Shown here: in pieces, positions 17,443 to 25,690 of the stretch
Position numbering within the stretch: the first letter of the stretch is position 1
Layout of the letters: each line of letters starts with the position of its first letter
Source: ZLKRG08 sp046094385
GTDB taxonomy: Bacteria; Actinomycetota; Actinomycetes; Nanopelagicales; Nanopelagicaceae
Length of the DNA: 64,000 bases
Direction of reading: 5' to 3'
Assembly: GCA_046094385.1 (NCBI GenBank)
Contig: JBJTHJ010000057.1
Location: forward strand, 1 to 64,000
Notes under the pieces: model-generated
What the model saw: only the letters and a program-made list of their open reading frames with translations
What the model was told of the DNA's origin: nothing
Database searches by the model: none
Position numbers and translations under genes: made by a program

Positions 17443-17613
17443 AGGAGAAGGCTTCCAACCACCCCTGACATCGGCAAATTACGACCCGCATGGCGGGGGA
17501 AAAAGATTTCTCCACAGGTACTTTGGGGTGGAAAAACCGCAGGTCAGAACGGGGTATGTCCGAAATGACCCACTTTGTCGGTGTGAGATTTTTAGGGTTA
17601 TGTCACATGAAAT
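17443..17613 (-). promoter_or_regulatory. Structured 5' leader of the cell-wall hydrolase gene
   Basis: A 171-base gene-free stretch between phoH and the lysozyme-fold gene. Two hairpins are visible: CCCGC/GCGGG at 17485-17497 with a three-base loop, and TCCAC/GTGGA at 17511-17532. On the mRNA strand the section nearest the gene reads GTCGTAA ... GCCGATGTCAGGGGTGG, GC-rich in an otherwise AT-rich genome. Actinobacterial peptidoglycan hydrolases are often controlled by ydaO-type (c-di-AMP) riboswitches, so that class is a candidate, but I cannot verify its consensus by eye. Confidence 0.4.
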
Positions 17614-18939
17614 TTAAAGGGCGCTCGGACCCTCAAGAAGCTCCGTGACCAGGGCCGCGATCTGCGAGCGCTCGCTTCTAGTTAGCGTCACATGGGCAAA
17701 GAGCGGGTTACCTTTCAAGGTCTCAACTACCGCGACCACGCCATCGTGGCGGCCAACACGCAAGTTATCTCTTTGGGCGACATCATGGGTCAAGATCACC
17801 CTGGAGTTCTGCCCGATTCTAGATAGCACAGTTAGCAGCACCCCGCGCTCTAAGGATTGGGCTTCGTCAACGATGACGAAGGAATCGTGCAGTGAACGGC
17901 CACGAATATGGGTAAGTGGCAGAACTTCGATCAAGCCTCGGGCGATAATCTCATCGATCACAGGTTGGCTAACTAACGCCCCCAAAGTATCAAAGACCGC
18001 TTGAGCCCATGGAGACATCTTCTCTCCCTCACTACCCGGTAGATAGCCAAGTTCCTGTCCACCAACTGGATATAAGGGTCTGAAGATCACAACTTTCTTA
18101 TGTTGGCGCCGCTCCATGACTGCTTCTAAACCTGCTGCAAGTGCGAGTGCGGATTTTCCGGTTCCTGCTCGACCACCTAAGGAGATGATTCCAATCTCTG
18201 GATCCAGCAAGAGATCTAGCGCCACCCGTTGTTCGGCGCTACGACCATGTAATCCAAATGCAGTGCGATCGCCGCGCACCAATTGCAATTCACCGCTTGT
18301 GGTGATCCTTGCAAGCGCGCTTCCTTTCTCCGAGTGCAACACCACTCCGGTATTTACAGGATAACTCTCAGAAAATTCATGATGTGTTCGATCATGTGCA
18401 TAGAGTTCATCAATAACTTTTCCTGGGACTGTGGCTTCAACCATTCCAGTCCAGCCAGAGTTCATCACTAATTCTGCGCGATACTCTTCTGCCTCGACGC
18501 CCACTGATGATGCTTTAACTCTAAGTGGCAGATCTTTTGTCACCAGGATTACATCTTTGCCATCTGCCATTAGATTCTTAGCAATCGCCAAGATCCTTGA
18601 ATCGTTAGTGCCATCTCTTAAGAATCCTTGTGGCAAAGAACTTAAATCTGCATGATTTAATTCAACTGAGAGCGTTCCGCCCTCCTCTGTTATTTGAATC
18701 GGTTGATCTAGGCGTCCATGTGAAATACGCATCTCATCTAAGAATCGCAATGCGCCACGTGCAAAGAAACCAAGCTCGGGATGATCGCGTTTGCTCTCTA
18801 ATTCGCCGATTACCGCTATCGGGATCACAACTTCATGCTCTGCGAATCGTTTGAGAGCCTGAGGATCTGCAAGTAAGACACTGGTATCTAAAACGTAAGT
18901 TCTCTTTGATTGTCGCTTCGGAGGCTTAGTTGCGGACAA
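17614..18939 (-). CDS. phoH: PIN-PhoH family ATPase/ribonuclease (PhoH2-like)
   Basis: 441 residues. An N-terminal PIN domain carries acidic residues D18 (VLDTSVLL), E46 (GELES) and D113 (NDSRILAIA). A PhoH ATPase domain has Walker A GGRAGTGKSALALAAG at 255-270 and Walker B FVIVDEAQ. PhoH2 proteins are described as RNA helicase/RNase enzymes in mycobacteria, sometimes paired with a small PhoAT antitoxin; no such partner precedes it here. It lies between uppS and the lysozyme-fold gene, a frequent actinobacterial order. Confidence 0.92.
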   Translation of the reverse strand: MSATKPPKRQSKRTYVLDTSVLLADPQALKRFAEHEVVIPIAVIGELESKRDHPELGFFARGALRFLDEMRISHGRLDQPIQITEEGGTLSVELNHADLSSLPQGFLRDGTNDSRILAIAKNLMADGKDVILVTKDLPLRVKASSVGVEAEEYRAELVMNSGWTGMVEATVPGKVIDELYAHDRTHHEFSESYPVNTGVVLHSEKGSALARITTSGELQLVRGDRTAFGLHGRSAEQRVALDLLLDPEIGIISLGGRAGTGKSALALAAGLEAVMERRQHKKVVIFRPLYPVGGQELGYLPGSEGEKMSPWAQAVFDTLGALVSQPVIDEIIARGLIEVLPLTHIRGRSLHDSFVIVDEAQSLERGVLLTVLSRIGQNSRVILTHDVAQRDNLRVGRHDGVVAVVETLKGNPLFAHVTLTRSERSQIAALVTELLEGPSAL

Positions 18940-19028
18940 ACCCAGCTCGATTCTTTAGTTGTAAAGGCGGCGGGGAAAGCAGTTAAAAGTTACGCCGAGG
19001 TTTAGACATTTCGGGCACGACACGCCCC

Positions 19029-19058
19029 AGCGCGTGGGGGAAATTCCCCAAGCGCGCT
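19029..19058 (-). other. Stable stem-loop at the uppS stop codon
   Basis: Arms AGCGCG (19029-19034) and CGCGCT (19053-19058) enclose an inner GGGG/CCCC pairing, giving a strong GC-rich hairpin that overlaps the end of uppS. No T-run follows on the minus strand, so it may be an mRNA-stabilising or pausing hairpin rather than a classical terminator. The rest of the 117-base gap to phoH shows no gene. Confidence 0.55.
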
Positions 19059-19833
19059 ACCGGCCAAAGCGGCGGTGGCGTTGGGAGTATGCGCGAAGTG
19101 CGCGTAGGAAATCTACGCGGCGAAAATCTGGCCAATAGGCTTCGCAGAAATAGAACTCGGAGTGTGTCGATTGCCAAAGCAGGAAGCCGCCTAAACGCTG
19201 TTCACCTGAAGTTCTAATTAACAAATCTGGATCTGGTTGGCCTGCGGTATACAAGAATTTTGAGATCACTTCGACATTCAAATCTGCTGCAGCCTGCTCT
19301 ATGGATGCGCCTTTATCTCGCTCAGTTTGTAAATATGCTTTGATCGCATCAACTATCTCGCGTCTTCCGCCATATCCAATAGCCACATTGACATCAAGTT
19401 CAGTCTTTAGATCTTTGGGTAACTTCTGGAATTCTTCAGCCATCCAATCTGGCAGCACATCAACGGCTCCAACGACCTTCACATTCCAACGATTGGTCTT
19501 GCTTAAATCCTTCACCAAATTGGAGATTATCTTTAATAGCTCATCCAACTCTTGTTGACTACGTTTGAAATTATCTGTTGAGAGTAGCCAAATTGTCACC
19601 AGTTTTACTTGCGCTGCTTCACACCAATTTAAGAATTCTAGAATCTTATCTGCGCCAGCTTGATGGCCACTGCTCGCTTCCACTGTATTTTCTTTGGCCC
19701 ATCTACGATTTCCATCGACAATGATTCCGATATGGTGCGGAGTCTGAGTGAAATCTAATTTTCTAAGCAATCTCCGCTCGTATAAAGGATAAAGTGGCGC
19801 TTTTATGGCGCGTTTTATTAATTTGCTACTCAA
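19057..19833 (-). CDS. uppS: Isoprenyl (cis-prenyl) transferase
   Basis: 258 residues. The conserved diphosphate-binding motif IGIIVDGNRRWAKE (D40), the WLLSTDNFKRS segment and the C-terminal RTSGEQRLGGFLLWQS are intact. Enzymes of this family add IPP units in cis to make undecaprenyl or decaprenyl diphosphate for cell-wall synthesis. The product chain length cannot be read off. The start is TTG, directly abutting the stop of the DUF3817 gene. Confidence 0.95.
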   Translation of the reverse strand: MSSKLIKRAIKAPLYPLYERRLLRKLDFTQTPHHIGIIVDGNRRWAKENTVEASSGHQAGADKILEFLNWCEAAQVKLVTIWLLSTDNFKRSQQELDELLKIISNLVKDLSKTNRWNVKVVGAVDVLPDWMAEEFQKLPKDLKTELDVNVAIGYGGRREIVDAIKAYLQTERDKGASIEQAAADLNVEVISKFLYTAGQPDPDLLIRTSGEQRLGGFLLWQSTHSEFYFCEAYWPDFRRVDFLRALRAYSQRHRRFGR

Positions 19834-20136
19834 TTAAAGATACTTCTTTACTACATACCGTTCTGCCCAGATGGATGCGATCGGCAAGGTTCCTGCCAAG
19901 ATCAATGCCAAAATCGAGGTGGTTTTCCAACGTTTGGCCACCGAAAATTGGATGGCAAAGAGAACATATATTGGATATAGATAGCCATGTACCAAAGGGA
20001 TCCAAATAGTTGATTGATGCCAACTCTCGTTATCTAATAGATATTTGACCGGCATATACACAAACCAAAGAAGCAATGACATTACGCCCGCTATCAGGGC
20101 CATGATTCGGAATCTACCTAGTAAATCGAATTTCAC
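19834..20136 (-). CDS. DUF3817 membrane protein
   Basis: 100-residue protein with three hydrophobic helices and the conserved pattern HGYLYPIYVLFA of DUF3817, an actinobacterial family of unknown function that usually sits beside SURF1 and uppS. It lies nine bases after SURF1 and directly touches uppS, so the three form one transcript. Similarity in position to heme or oxidase assembly genes suggests, but does not show, a role in respiration. Confidence 0.85.
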   Translation of the reverse strand: MKFDLLGRFRIMALIAGVMSLLLWFVYMPVKYLLDNESWHQSTIWIPLVHGYLYPIYVLFAIQFSVAKRWKTTSILALILAGTLPIASIWAERYVVKKYL

Positions 20137-20145
20137 AGAACTACC

Positions 20146-20805
20146 TTATCCTTTTTCACTTTTGCGTTGATAAATCATCAGAAAGATCGCGGTAACTGCA
20201 AATAGGAACCAAATAACCACATAGGAGATGTGCTGCCAGTAATAACCGGGTACCTTCTTTCCGATCTCAAAAGGCACTGGCAGGTAACCAACCGAAGGCT
20301 CTTCGCTAATGGCATGTATGTATGGCGCATACAGGGGAAGCTCGGTCTTGGTCACAAATAGCGCGCTATCTACGCGACTGATTTGATCACCCACATTTTC
20401 AGCGACATCTCTACTCTGCTGCGGAACTAAATATCCAATTACATTGATTCTACGATTAACGAGACCTTCTGCTTCGGACTGCTTCGTGCTATTGCCATGA
20501 CCACGAACTATCAAGATCATGGCGTTGTCCTTGGTTTGAAAAAGTCCGACAATCCAACTTTTACGATCTGCTTGATTTGGCAGAACCCAGTTACTTACAA
20601 AGGTACCTTGAACTGAAACTCGACGGGCAACTTGGCTCTCGGTAATTGCCTTACCAGGTGCGATCAAAGAATCTAACGGCACAATGGTGGGATCGATTTT
20701 TGGTGGATTTTTTAACTCAGATGCACGATTCCACTGCCAATTGGCCAGCGACAAGAATATGGCGACCAATAAAGCAGTTGCCATCCACTGCCAGAAACGC
20801 TTCAT
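20146..20805 (-). CDS. SURF1-family cytochrome oxidase assembly protein
   Basis: 219 residues with the SURF1 topology: one N-terminal and one C-terminal membrane helix flanking an extracytoplasmic domain. The N-terminal LANWQWNRASELK and C-terminal GYYWQHISYVVIWFLFAVTAIF match family features. SURF1/Shy1 proteins help insert heme a into cytochrome c oxidase subunit I. The CopD-CtaG fusion near 50 kb fits the same process. Confidence 0.88.
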   Translation of the reverse strand: MKRFWQWMATALLVAIFLSLANWQWNRASELKNPPKIDPTIVPLDSLIAPGKAITESQVARRVSVQGTFVSNWVLPNQADRKSWIVGLFQTKDNAMILIVRGHGNSTKQSEAEGLVNRRINVIGYLVPQQSRDVAENVGDQISRVDSALFVTKTELPLYAPYIHAISEEPSVGYLPVPFEIGKKVPGYYWQHISYVVIWFLFAVTAIFLMIYQRKSEKG

Positions 20806-20822
20806 CGAATAAGTATTAAGAA

Positions 20823-20954
20823 TTAATTGTCTTCGGGATCTTTGCGCACGTTGGTAAAGCGCTTGTAAAAGCTACGTAGCAAGAAGACCACTGAAAGTGT
20901 AAGCGCAATCATGGTTAGTGATCCCGCTACACCCATATCGAAGCTTGTCCTCAT
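20823..20954 (-). CDS. Putative single-span membrane microprotein
   Basis: A 43-codon ORF on the SURF1 strand. The N-terminal half contains one hydrophobic helix (GSLTMIALTLSVVFLL) and the tail is basic then acidic (KRFTNVRKDPEDN). This looks like a genuine membrane microprotein, and small ORFs of this type precede SURF1/DUF3817 in other actinobacteria. The start could be the ATG at 20954 or an internal ATG at 20936, which has an AGGA about 11 bases upstream. It ends 17 bases before SURF1. Confidence 0.55.
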   Translation of the reverse strand: MRTSFDMGVAGSLTMIALTLSVVFLLRSFYKRFTNVRKDPEDN

Positions 20955-20972
20955 AGTGCGAGAATACCGCTT

Positions 20973-21386
20973 GTGAACCAAGAAGATAAACCAGCCTCCC
21001 CCTTGGACTTTGATGATCGTTACGGTCGCACTCGTACCAAGGGTCAGATAACTGCTCGAATCTTTCTGGTCGCTTTAATACTCTCTCTATTTGCTTGGTT
21101 TATTTGGGCCGCTACTTACCACTCTGACCCAAGCTTCAAAGCTAATTTGATTTCTTTCAAAGCAGTTGATGAGAAGAACATGGGAATAAAATTTCAAATA
21201 ACTCGTAATGATCCAGACAAAGCACTTGACTGTAGATTGATTGCCGTAGATATCGATAAATATGTGGTCGGTGAAATCACCTACCGAGTGCCTTCAGGTC
21301 AGAAGAGCCAGATAGTTGAAACCCTCATTCCCACCCGTTCTTACTCAGTTTCTGCATCCGTGGCTCGTTGCGAACTTTCAAAATAA
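20973..21386 (+). CDS. DUF4307 membrane-anchored protein
   Basis: 137 residues: a cytoplasmic N-terminus with the family hallmark FDDRYGRTRTKGQ, one membrane helix (about 28-50) and an extracytoplasmic beta-rich domain with paired cysteines (DCRLIAVDI ... VARCEL). DUF4307 is an actinobacterial family of unknown function that precedes greA in many genomes, as here. The start is GTG with a weak ribosome binding site. It is divergent from the microprotein/SURF1 operon with only 18 bases between starts. Confidence 0.85.
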   Translation: MNQEDKPASPLDFDDRYGRTRTKGQITARIFLVALILSLFAWFIWAATYHSDPSFKANLISFKAVDEKNMGIKFQITRNDPDKALDCRLIAVDIDKYVVGEITYRVPSGQKSQIVETLIPTRSYSVSASVARCELSK

Positions 21387-21404
21387 GTTAAACTTCCACT
21401 TCTT

Positions 21405-21878
21405 ATGACACAGACCTGGTTAACGCAAGAGGCCGCTGATCGTTTAAAGACAGAGCTTGCAGAGCTTGAAGGCCCTCGTCGCGCCGAGATCGTCAAAAAG
21501 ATTGAAGCTGCTCGCGCCGAAGGCGATTTGAAAGAGAATGGCGGTTACCATGCAGCACGCGAAGAGCAAGGCAAAAATGAAGCTCGCATCAAACAACTGA
21601 AACATATGCTCGAACATGCAGTAATCGGTGCGCCACCAGTTGGCGAAGCAGGAGTGGTTGGTCCAGGGATGATTGTCACGGTTGATTTTGCAGGTGATGA
21701 GATGAAGTTCTTACTTGGTTCACGTGAAATCTCCTCGGGCGATCTGGATGTTTACTCCGAGAAATCTCCGCTGGGCAGTGCGGTAAATGGAAAGAAAGTG
21801 GGCGAGACTGTCGCCTATACCGCTCCAAATGGCAAGACCTTTCAAGTAGCAATACTTGAGGCTAATCCATTTGCGTGA
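21405..21878 (+). CDS. greA: Transcription elongation factor GreA
   Basis: 157 residues: an N-terminal coiled coil with the acidic tip region EGDLKENGGYHAAREEQG, where the Asp/Glu reach the RNA polymerase active site to trigger cleavage of backtracked RNA, and a C-terminal FKBP-like domain. It follows the DUF4307 gene by 18 bases, the usual actinobacterial pairing. Confidence 0.97.
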   Translation: MTQTWLTQEAADRLKTELAELEGPRRAEIVKKIEAARAEGDLKENGGYHAAREEQGKNEARIKQLKHMLEHAVIGAPPVGEAGVVGPGMIVTVDFAGDEMKFLLGSREISSGDLDVYSEKSPLGSAVNGKKVGETVAYTAPNGKTFQVAILEANPFA

Positions 21879-21884
21879 AGAAAG

Positions 21885-23093
21885 ATGCTGCGAGCGAACA
21901 ATTCAGTTAAAGCGTTAGAGACTTGGCGTTTACTACCTACTGAGGTAAAGACTTTAATCATCGCCTCATTTTTTGTGGCAGTTGGTTTTGGTGTGATCGT
22001 TCCAGCGATTCCCATCTATACACGCTCCTTTGGAGTAAGTGCCGCTGCCGTGGGTCTAGTGGTCTCGGCATTTGCGATCATGCGATTTATTAGCGGCATG
22101 TTCTCAGGAAAATTGGTCAATCTATTTGGAGAACGCCATGTCTTTGCAATTGGCGTCTTGATGGTCGCAATCTCCGCTTTTTTGACGGGGATCGCGGCAA
22201 ATTATTGGCAATTGATTACCTTTAGGACAGCTGGTGGTTTGGGATCTTCTATGTTCTCAGTTGCAGCCAGCTCTGTAATCTTCAAATCAATCTCGCCTGA
22301 TTTGCGAGGCCGAGCACAATCTTTATATAACGGAACGTTCTTGATAGGCGCAGTCGCAGGCCCCGCAATTGGCGGACTGCTCATGAGCTTCTCACTTCGC
22401 GCTCCATTCTTTGGATATTCAATTATGTTACTAATAAGCGGATCAATCGCTTACAAATATCTCAAAGCTTCACATCTCAAGCCTGCAAATGGCAATCGTG
22501 ATGAGGAGATGACTATTAAAGAGGCTTTGCAGTTGCCCGCTTTTCGAATCGCCTTTGTGACTTCATTTATGTTTGGCCTTGCGATTTTAGGTCCACGATT
22601 ATCGATTATCCCGCTCTTTGTGGTCGAAGAACTTAAAGGCAGCAATTCACTAGTGGGATATGTATATACCGCGGCCGCTTTAATCCAAGGTGCTTTCTTG
22701 ATGAGAGCCGGTCAGCTATCAGATCGCCAAGGTCGAAGATTGGTATTGAAGATGGGCGCAAGCATCACTTGGCTAGGAATGGCTATGTTTCTCTTTGCCA
22801 GCCATCAATCGATATTTGTACTTGCGATGTTGGTAATTGGTTTTGGTACCGCATTTTTATCAACGACGCCATCTGCAATCGTGGCTGATGTAATCACGGG
22901 AAAGAGCGGCAAAGTAATCGGGTTCTTCCAAATGGCTGGAGATGCCGGAATGATTGTTGGACCGATACTAAGCGGCTTTTTAGCTGATGCCTATAGTTTT
23001 GAAGCGGCATTTGCCGCCACGCTTGCTATCTATTCGATAACGGTCTTACTAGCGTGGCGACTGCCGGAAACTTTAGTCGCGGCGCAGGATTGA
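21885..23093 (+). CDS. Major facilitator superfamily transporter
   Basis: 402 residues, about 12 membrane helices. The helix 2-3 loop carries the MFS motif A variant SGKLVNLFGERHVFAIG, and the second half repeats it as GQLSDRQGRRLVLKMG. This resembles drug/metabolite-exporting DHA1 members; the substrate is unknown. It starts seven bases after greA and is probably read through from it. Its last 21 bases overlap the end of the convergent Bax-inhibitor-like gene. Confidence 0.85.
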   Translation: MLRANNSVKALETWRLLPTEVKTLIIASFFVAVGFGVIVPAIPIYTRSFGVSAAAVGLVVSAFAIMRFISGMFSGKLVNLFGERHVFAIGVLMVAISAFLTGIAANYWQLITFRTAGGLGSSMFSVAASSVIFKSISPDLRGRAQSLYNGTFLIGAVAGPAIGGLLMSFSLRAPFFGYSIMLLISGSIAYKYLKASHLKPANGNRDEEMTIKEALQLPAFRIAFVTSFMFGLAILGPRLSIIPLFVVEELKGSNSLVGYVYTAAALIQGAFLMRAGQLSDRQGRRLVLKMGASITWLGMAMFLFASHQSIFVLAMLVIGFGTAFLSTTPSAIVADVITGKSGKVIGFFQMAGDAGMIVGPILSGFLADAYSFEAAFAATLAIYSITVLLAWRLPETLVAAQD

Positions 23094-23876
23094 GAGTAGT
23101 CGCAGCACCTCTAGATATAGCCAGATAACTGAGACCATCATTCCAAATCCAACCCGCCATGACTCTTGCTGTGGCACTCCAATTGCAACTGCCTTAGCTG
23201 CTTGATCGAAATCCATGGCTAAGAAGAATGTGGCAAGTCCAACACCAAAGAGCGCCACAAATGGACCAAAGGTTCCATTGAAAATGAAATTTCCACCAAA
23301 GATATTGATGATTCCTAAGACTAGATATCCAATGATTGCAGCTAGCGCAAATTTGGTTGCTCGTGCAGTGATACGAATCCGACCGGTGCGATATGCAAAG
23401 AGCACGCCAACAAAAGCACCTGCAGTTGCAAGTAGCGCTTGGCTTACGATTCCGGGATAAACCGCTTCGTAGATTCTAGAGATACTTCCGAGTACCACGC
23501 CTTGCAAACCGGCATAAACCAAGATCAAAGCTGGTCTTACTTTGCGAGAGAATGCGATTACCATTCCGAGAACTAGCGCGATGGCAAAACTTCCAAAGAG
23601 CGCTACGCCACCCAGCGCGACCTGCCATGCAAATGCAGAGGTCACAACTAGTAGGCCAAATAACATGGCAGTACGGGTAACTACATCGTCCATGGTCATG
23701 CGACCAGTTTGCATAGGTGATGCAGCTGGAGCGTTGTAAATATCCTCTAGCTCTTTGCCCTCTACCGCGTCATAACTTGTGCTGTATCCAGTCGTACCTA
23801 CGTTGGGATTGCCCATCGATGCATAGCCACGACCATTTCTTGCGTAGCGACTAAGAATTGGGTTACTGCTCTCCAT
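23073..23876 (-). CDS. Bax inhibitor-1/YccA-like membrane protein
   Basis: 267 residues: a soluble, Gly/Asn-rich N-terminus of about 75 residues, then seven hydrophobic helices ending near residue 265. It matches the actinobacterial BaxI_1 family (MTMDDVVTRTAMLFGLLVVTSAF ... GVALFGSFAIALVLGMVIAFSRK, taken as separate helices). Homologues are proposed to be pH-sensitive calcium leak channels; the role in actinobacteria is unknown. Only 21 bases of its 3' end overlap the MFS gene. Confidence 0.85.
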   Translation of the reverse strand: MESSNPILSRYARNGRGYASMGNPNVGTTGYSTSYDAVEGKELEDIYNAPAASPMQTGRMTMDDVVTRTAMLFGLLVVTSAFAWQVALGGVALFGSFAIALVLGMVIAFSRKVRPALILVYAGLQGVVLGSISRIYEAVYPGIVSQALLATAGAFVGVLFAYRTGRIRITARATKFALAAIIGYLVLGIINIFGGNFIFNGTFGPFVALFGVGLATFFLAMDFDQAAKAVAIGVPQQESWRVGFGMMVSVIWLYLEVLRLLSILRRD

Positions 23877-24007
23877 TGGTAACTCCTAAATTGAATTTAT
23901 TTAATTGTCTAATTTTATCGAGGCGGTTGCCCTGACACCTTGAAAACCGCTTTGGGAACCAAGTTATTCCAGAAGCCGCTTAATCCGCTTGGGTGGCCTC
24001 TAGAAGT

Positions 24008-24083
24008 TGGTGCCCTTGGTGGGGGTCGAACCCACACTGGAAGGATTTTAAGTCCTCTGCCTCTGCCGTTGGGCTACAAGGGC
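24008..24083 (-). tRNA. tRNA-Leu (TAA anticodon) with short variable loop
   Basis: 76 bases with encoded CCA, acceptor stem GCCCTTG/CAAGGGC and discriminator A. The D-arm has a three-pair stem GCC/GGC around CAACGGCAGA, which is the tRNA-Leu/Ser (class II) style. The anticodon stem is GAGGA/TCCTT with loop CTTAAAA, giving anticodon UAA. The variable region is only CCAGT, five bases, where a normal tRNA-Leu has a long paired arm. The T-arm is GTGGG-TTCGACC-CCCAC. It should decode UUA if charged with leucine; see findings. Confidence 0.9.
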
Positions 24084-24084
24084 G

Positions 24085-24807
24085 CTATATCAACTGCGCA
24101 AATCTACCCGCTTTTTTAAGGGCAGAATCCAGCATCGCCTCAGTCAATTTCCCGGTGAAGGTGTTCTGTTGGCTTGGATGGTAACTACACATTATTAAGT
24201 ACTTCACACCCTCATGCTCATACTTGATCTCAACGCCATGGCCGAAATTATGCTTGGGAATCTTATGGCCGCGAAGCTTGAGATTCTTTATCAATGCGTC
24301 GAAAGCAAATTTTCCAAGCGCCACGAAAGCTCGAACATGTGGCATGGTCAGATCCAACTCTGTATGTAGCCAATGTGAGCAAGTATCCCGCTCTTCATTA
24401 TTTGGTTTGTTATCAGGCGGAGCACAACGTACTGCACAGATGATTCGAGTACCTTTTAATTTCTGGCCATCGTCCCTTGAAATACTTGTGGCAATCTTTG
24501 CAATACCTATTCGATGCAGAGATGCGAATAACCAATCACCGGAGGAATCTCCGGTGAAAATTCGGCCAGTGCGATTTGCACCATGCGCACCTGGAGCTAA
24601 TCCCACAATCAAAAGTTTTGGTTTATCAGCTCCAAATCCAGGAACTGCTTTACCCCAGTAATCCTGATCTTGGTATGACTTGCGCTTGGTGATAGCCACC
24701 TCTTGACGCCATTGCACAAGTCTCGGACATTTTCTGCATCTTATGATTGCAGCATCCAGCTCTGCGATCGTTTTAATTTTGTTCGCCAAGGCTCCAAGCC
24801 ATTCCAT
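24085..24807 (-). CDS. Family 5 (UdgB-type) uracil-DNA glycosylase
   Basis: 240 residues. Motif A is GLAPGAHGANRTGRIFTGD (about 69-87), lacking the catalytic Asp of family 4 as in family 5 enzymes. Motif B is HPSQQNTF. Cysteines C24 and C27 (RCRKCP), C124/C128 and C143 provide ligands for a [4Fe-4S] cluster. Such enzymes remove uracil, and often hypoxanthine, from DNA. The start at 24807 overlaps ppx by 35 bases; a TTG at 24789 would shorten that. It ends one base before tRNA-Leu. Confidence 0.93.
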   Translation of the reverse strand: MEWLGALANKIKTIAELDAAIIRCRKCPRLVQWRQEVAITKRKSYQDQDYWGKAVPGFGADKPKLLIVGLAPGAHGANRTGRIFTGDSSGDWLFASLHRIGIAKIATSISRDDGQKLKGTRIICAVRCAPPDNKPNNEERDTCSHWLHTELDLTMPHVRAFVALGKFAFDALIKNLKLRGHKIPKHNFGHGVEIKYEHEGVKYLIMCSYHPSQQNTFTGKLTEAMLDSALKKAGRFAQLI

Positions 24808-25690
24808 CTAAGATATCTGCTTCACTTGCCAAAAATTCTTTAGCGCCAGTTTCATTCATGATCTCTGAAAGCACTAATGAACCTGCGCCAATCACATCTA
24901 CTCGACCCGGGTGCATATATCCAAGGGAGGCTCTCTCAGCACGCGTCATTTGAAGAAACATCTGAGTTACTTCGTGAGTTCTCTGAGCAGAGATTCTTGA
25001 TAGATGAATTGCATAGCGATCGTATTGCTCAAGTTCCAAGGCCGCGGCAGCTACGGTGGTAGCGGTACCAGCAACTGCGACCAAAGTTTTGGCTTCCTTA
25101 ATCTTCACCACATTTGCCGCCTCTGCAATCGCACTTTTAATGTCTGTGCGCGCACTTTCAATCTCCTGATTGGAGGCTGGATCGTGAACAAAATGGCGCT
25201 CGGCCATCCTTACGCATCCAATATTTACGCTCTTTGCAGCGCTAACTTCTCTATGGCCCAACACAAATTCAGTGGAACCACCACCAATATCGATTACCAA
25301 GAAAGGGGCTAGTGAATCAGGCAGCTCTCTGGTTGCCCCAGAAAATGAGAGTCGAGCCTCTTCCTCACCACTAATTACCTCCGGTTCAATTCCTAGGCGT
25401 TCTTTTACGCCGGAGACAAACAAGTCACGATTAGTAGCATCGCGTGTGGCGCTAGTGGCACAGAATCTGATTCGCTCTACGCCACGTTTTGAAATCTCAG
25501 ATGCAAACTTATCAACTGCATTAAAAGTCCTAGCAATTGCATCAGGATGGAACTGTCCGGTTTGGTCTACTCCTTGACCCAACCTAACTATCTCCATATC
25601 TCTCTTAACTTCATGAAATTTTCCATTACTGATATCTGCAATTAGTAATCTGATGGAATTGGTGCCGCAATCTATGGCTGCTACTCGCAT
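24773..25690 (-). CDS. ppx: Exopolyphosphatase / pppGpp phosphohydrolase family protein
   Basis: 305 residues of the ASKHA-fold Ppx/GppA family. AAIDCGTNSIRLLIADI is at the N-terminus, the catalytic Glu region is GEEEARLSFSGA, and the phosphate loop is VIDIGGGSTEFVLG. It lacks the extra C-terminal domains of E. coli Ppx, as do the short actinobacterial Ppx1 forms, which hydrolyse polyphosphate. It overlaps DUF501 upstream by 10 bases in the conserved order eno - divIC - DUF501 - ppx. Confidence 0.93.
   Translation of the reverse strand: MRVAAIDCGTNSIRLLIADISNGKFHEVKRDMEIVRLGQGVDQTGQFHPDAIARTFNAVDKFASEISKRGVERIRFCATSATRDATNRDLFVSGVKERLGIEPEVISGEEEARLSFSGATRELPDSLAPFLVIDIGGGSTEFVLGHREVSAAKSVNIGCVRMAERHFVHDPASNQEIESARTDIKSAIAEAANVVKIKEAKTLVAVAGTATTVAAAALELEQYDRYAIHLSRISAQRTHEVTQMFLQMTRAERASLGYMHPGRVDVIGAGSLVLSEIMNETGAKEFLASEADILDGMAWSLGEQN

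Noticed and set aside
17614..18939. PIN-domain toxin of a toxin-antitoxin pair
   Set aside because: The PIN domain is fused to a PhoH ATPase, and no small antitoxin gene precedes it.
24224..24661. Plus-strand ORF (145 codons) opposite the uracil-DNA glycosylase
   Set aside because: Antisense shadow of a gene with intact catalytic and Fe-S motifs.
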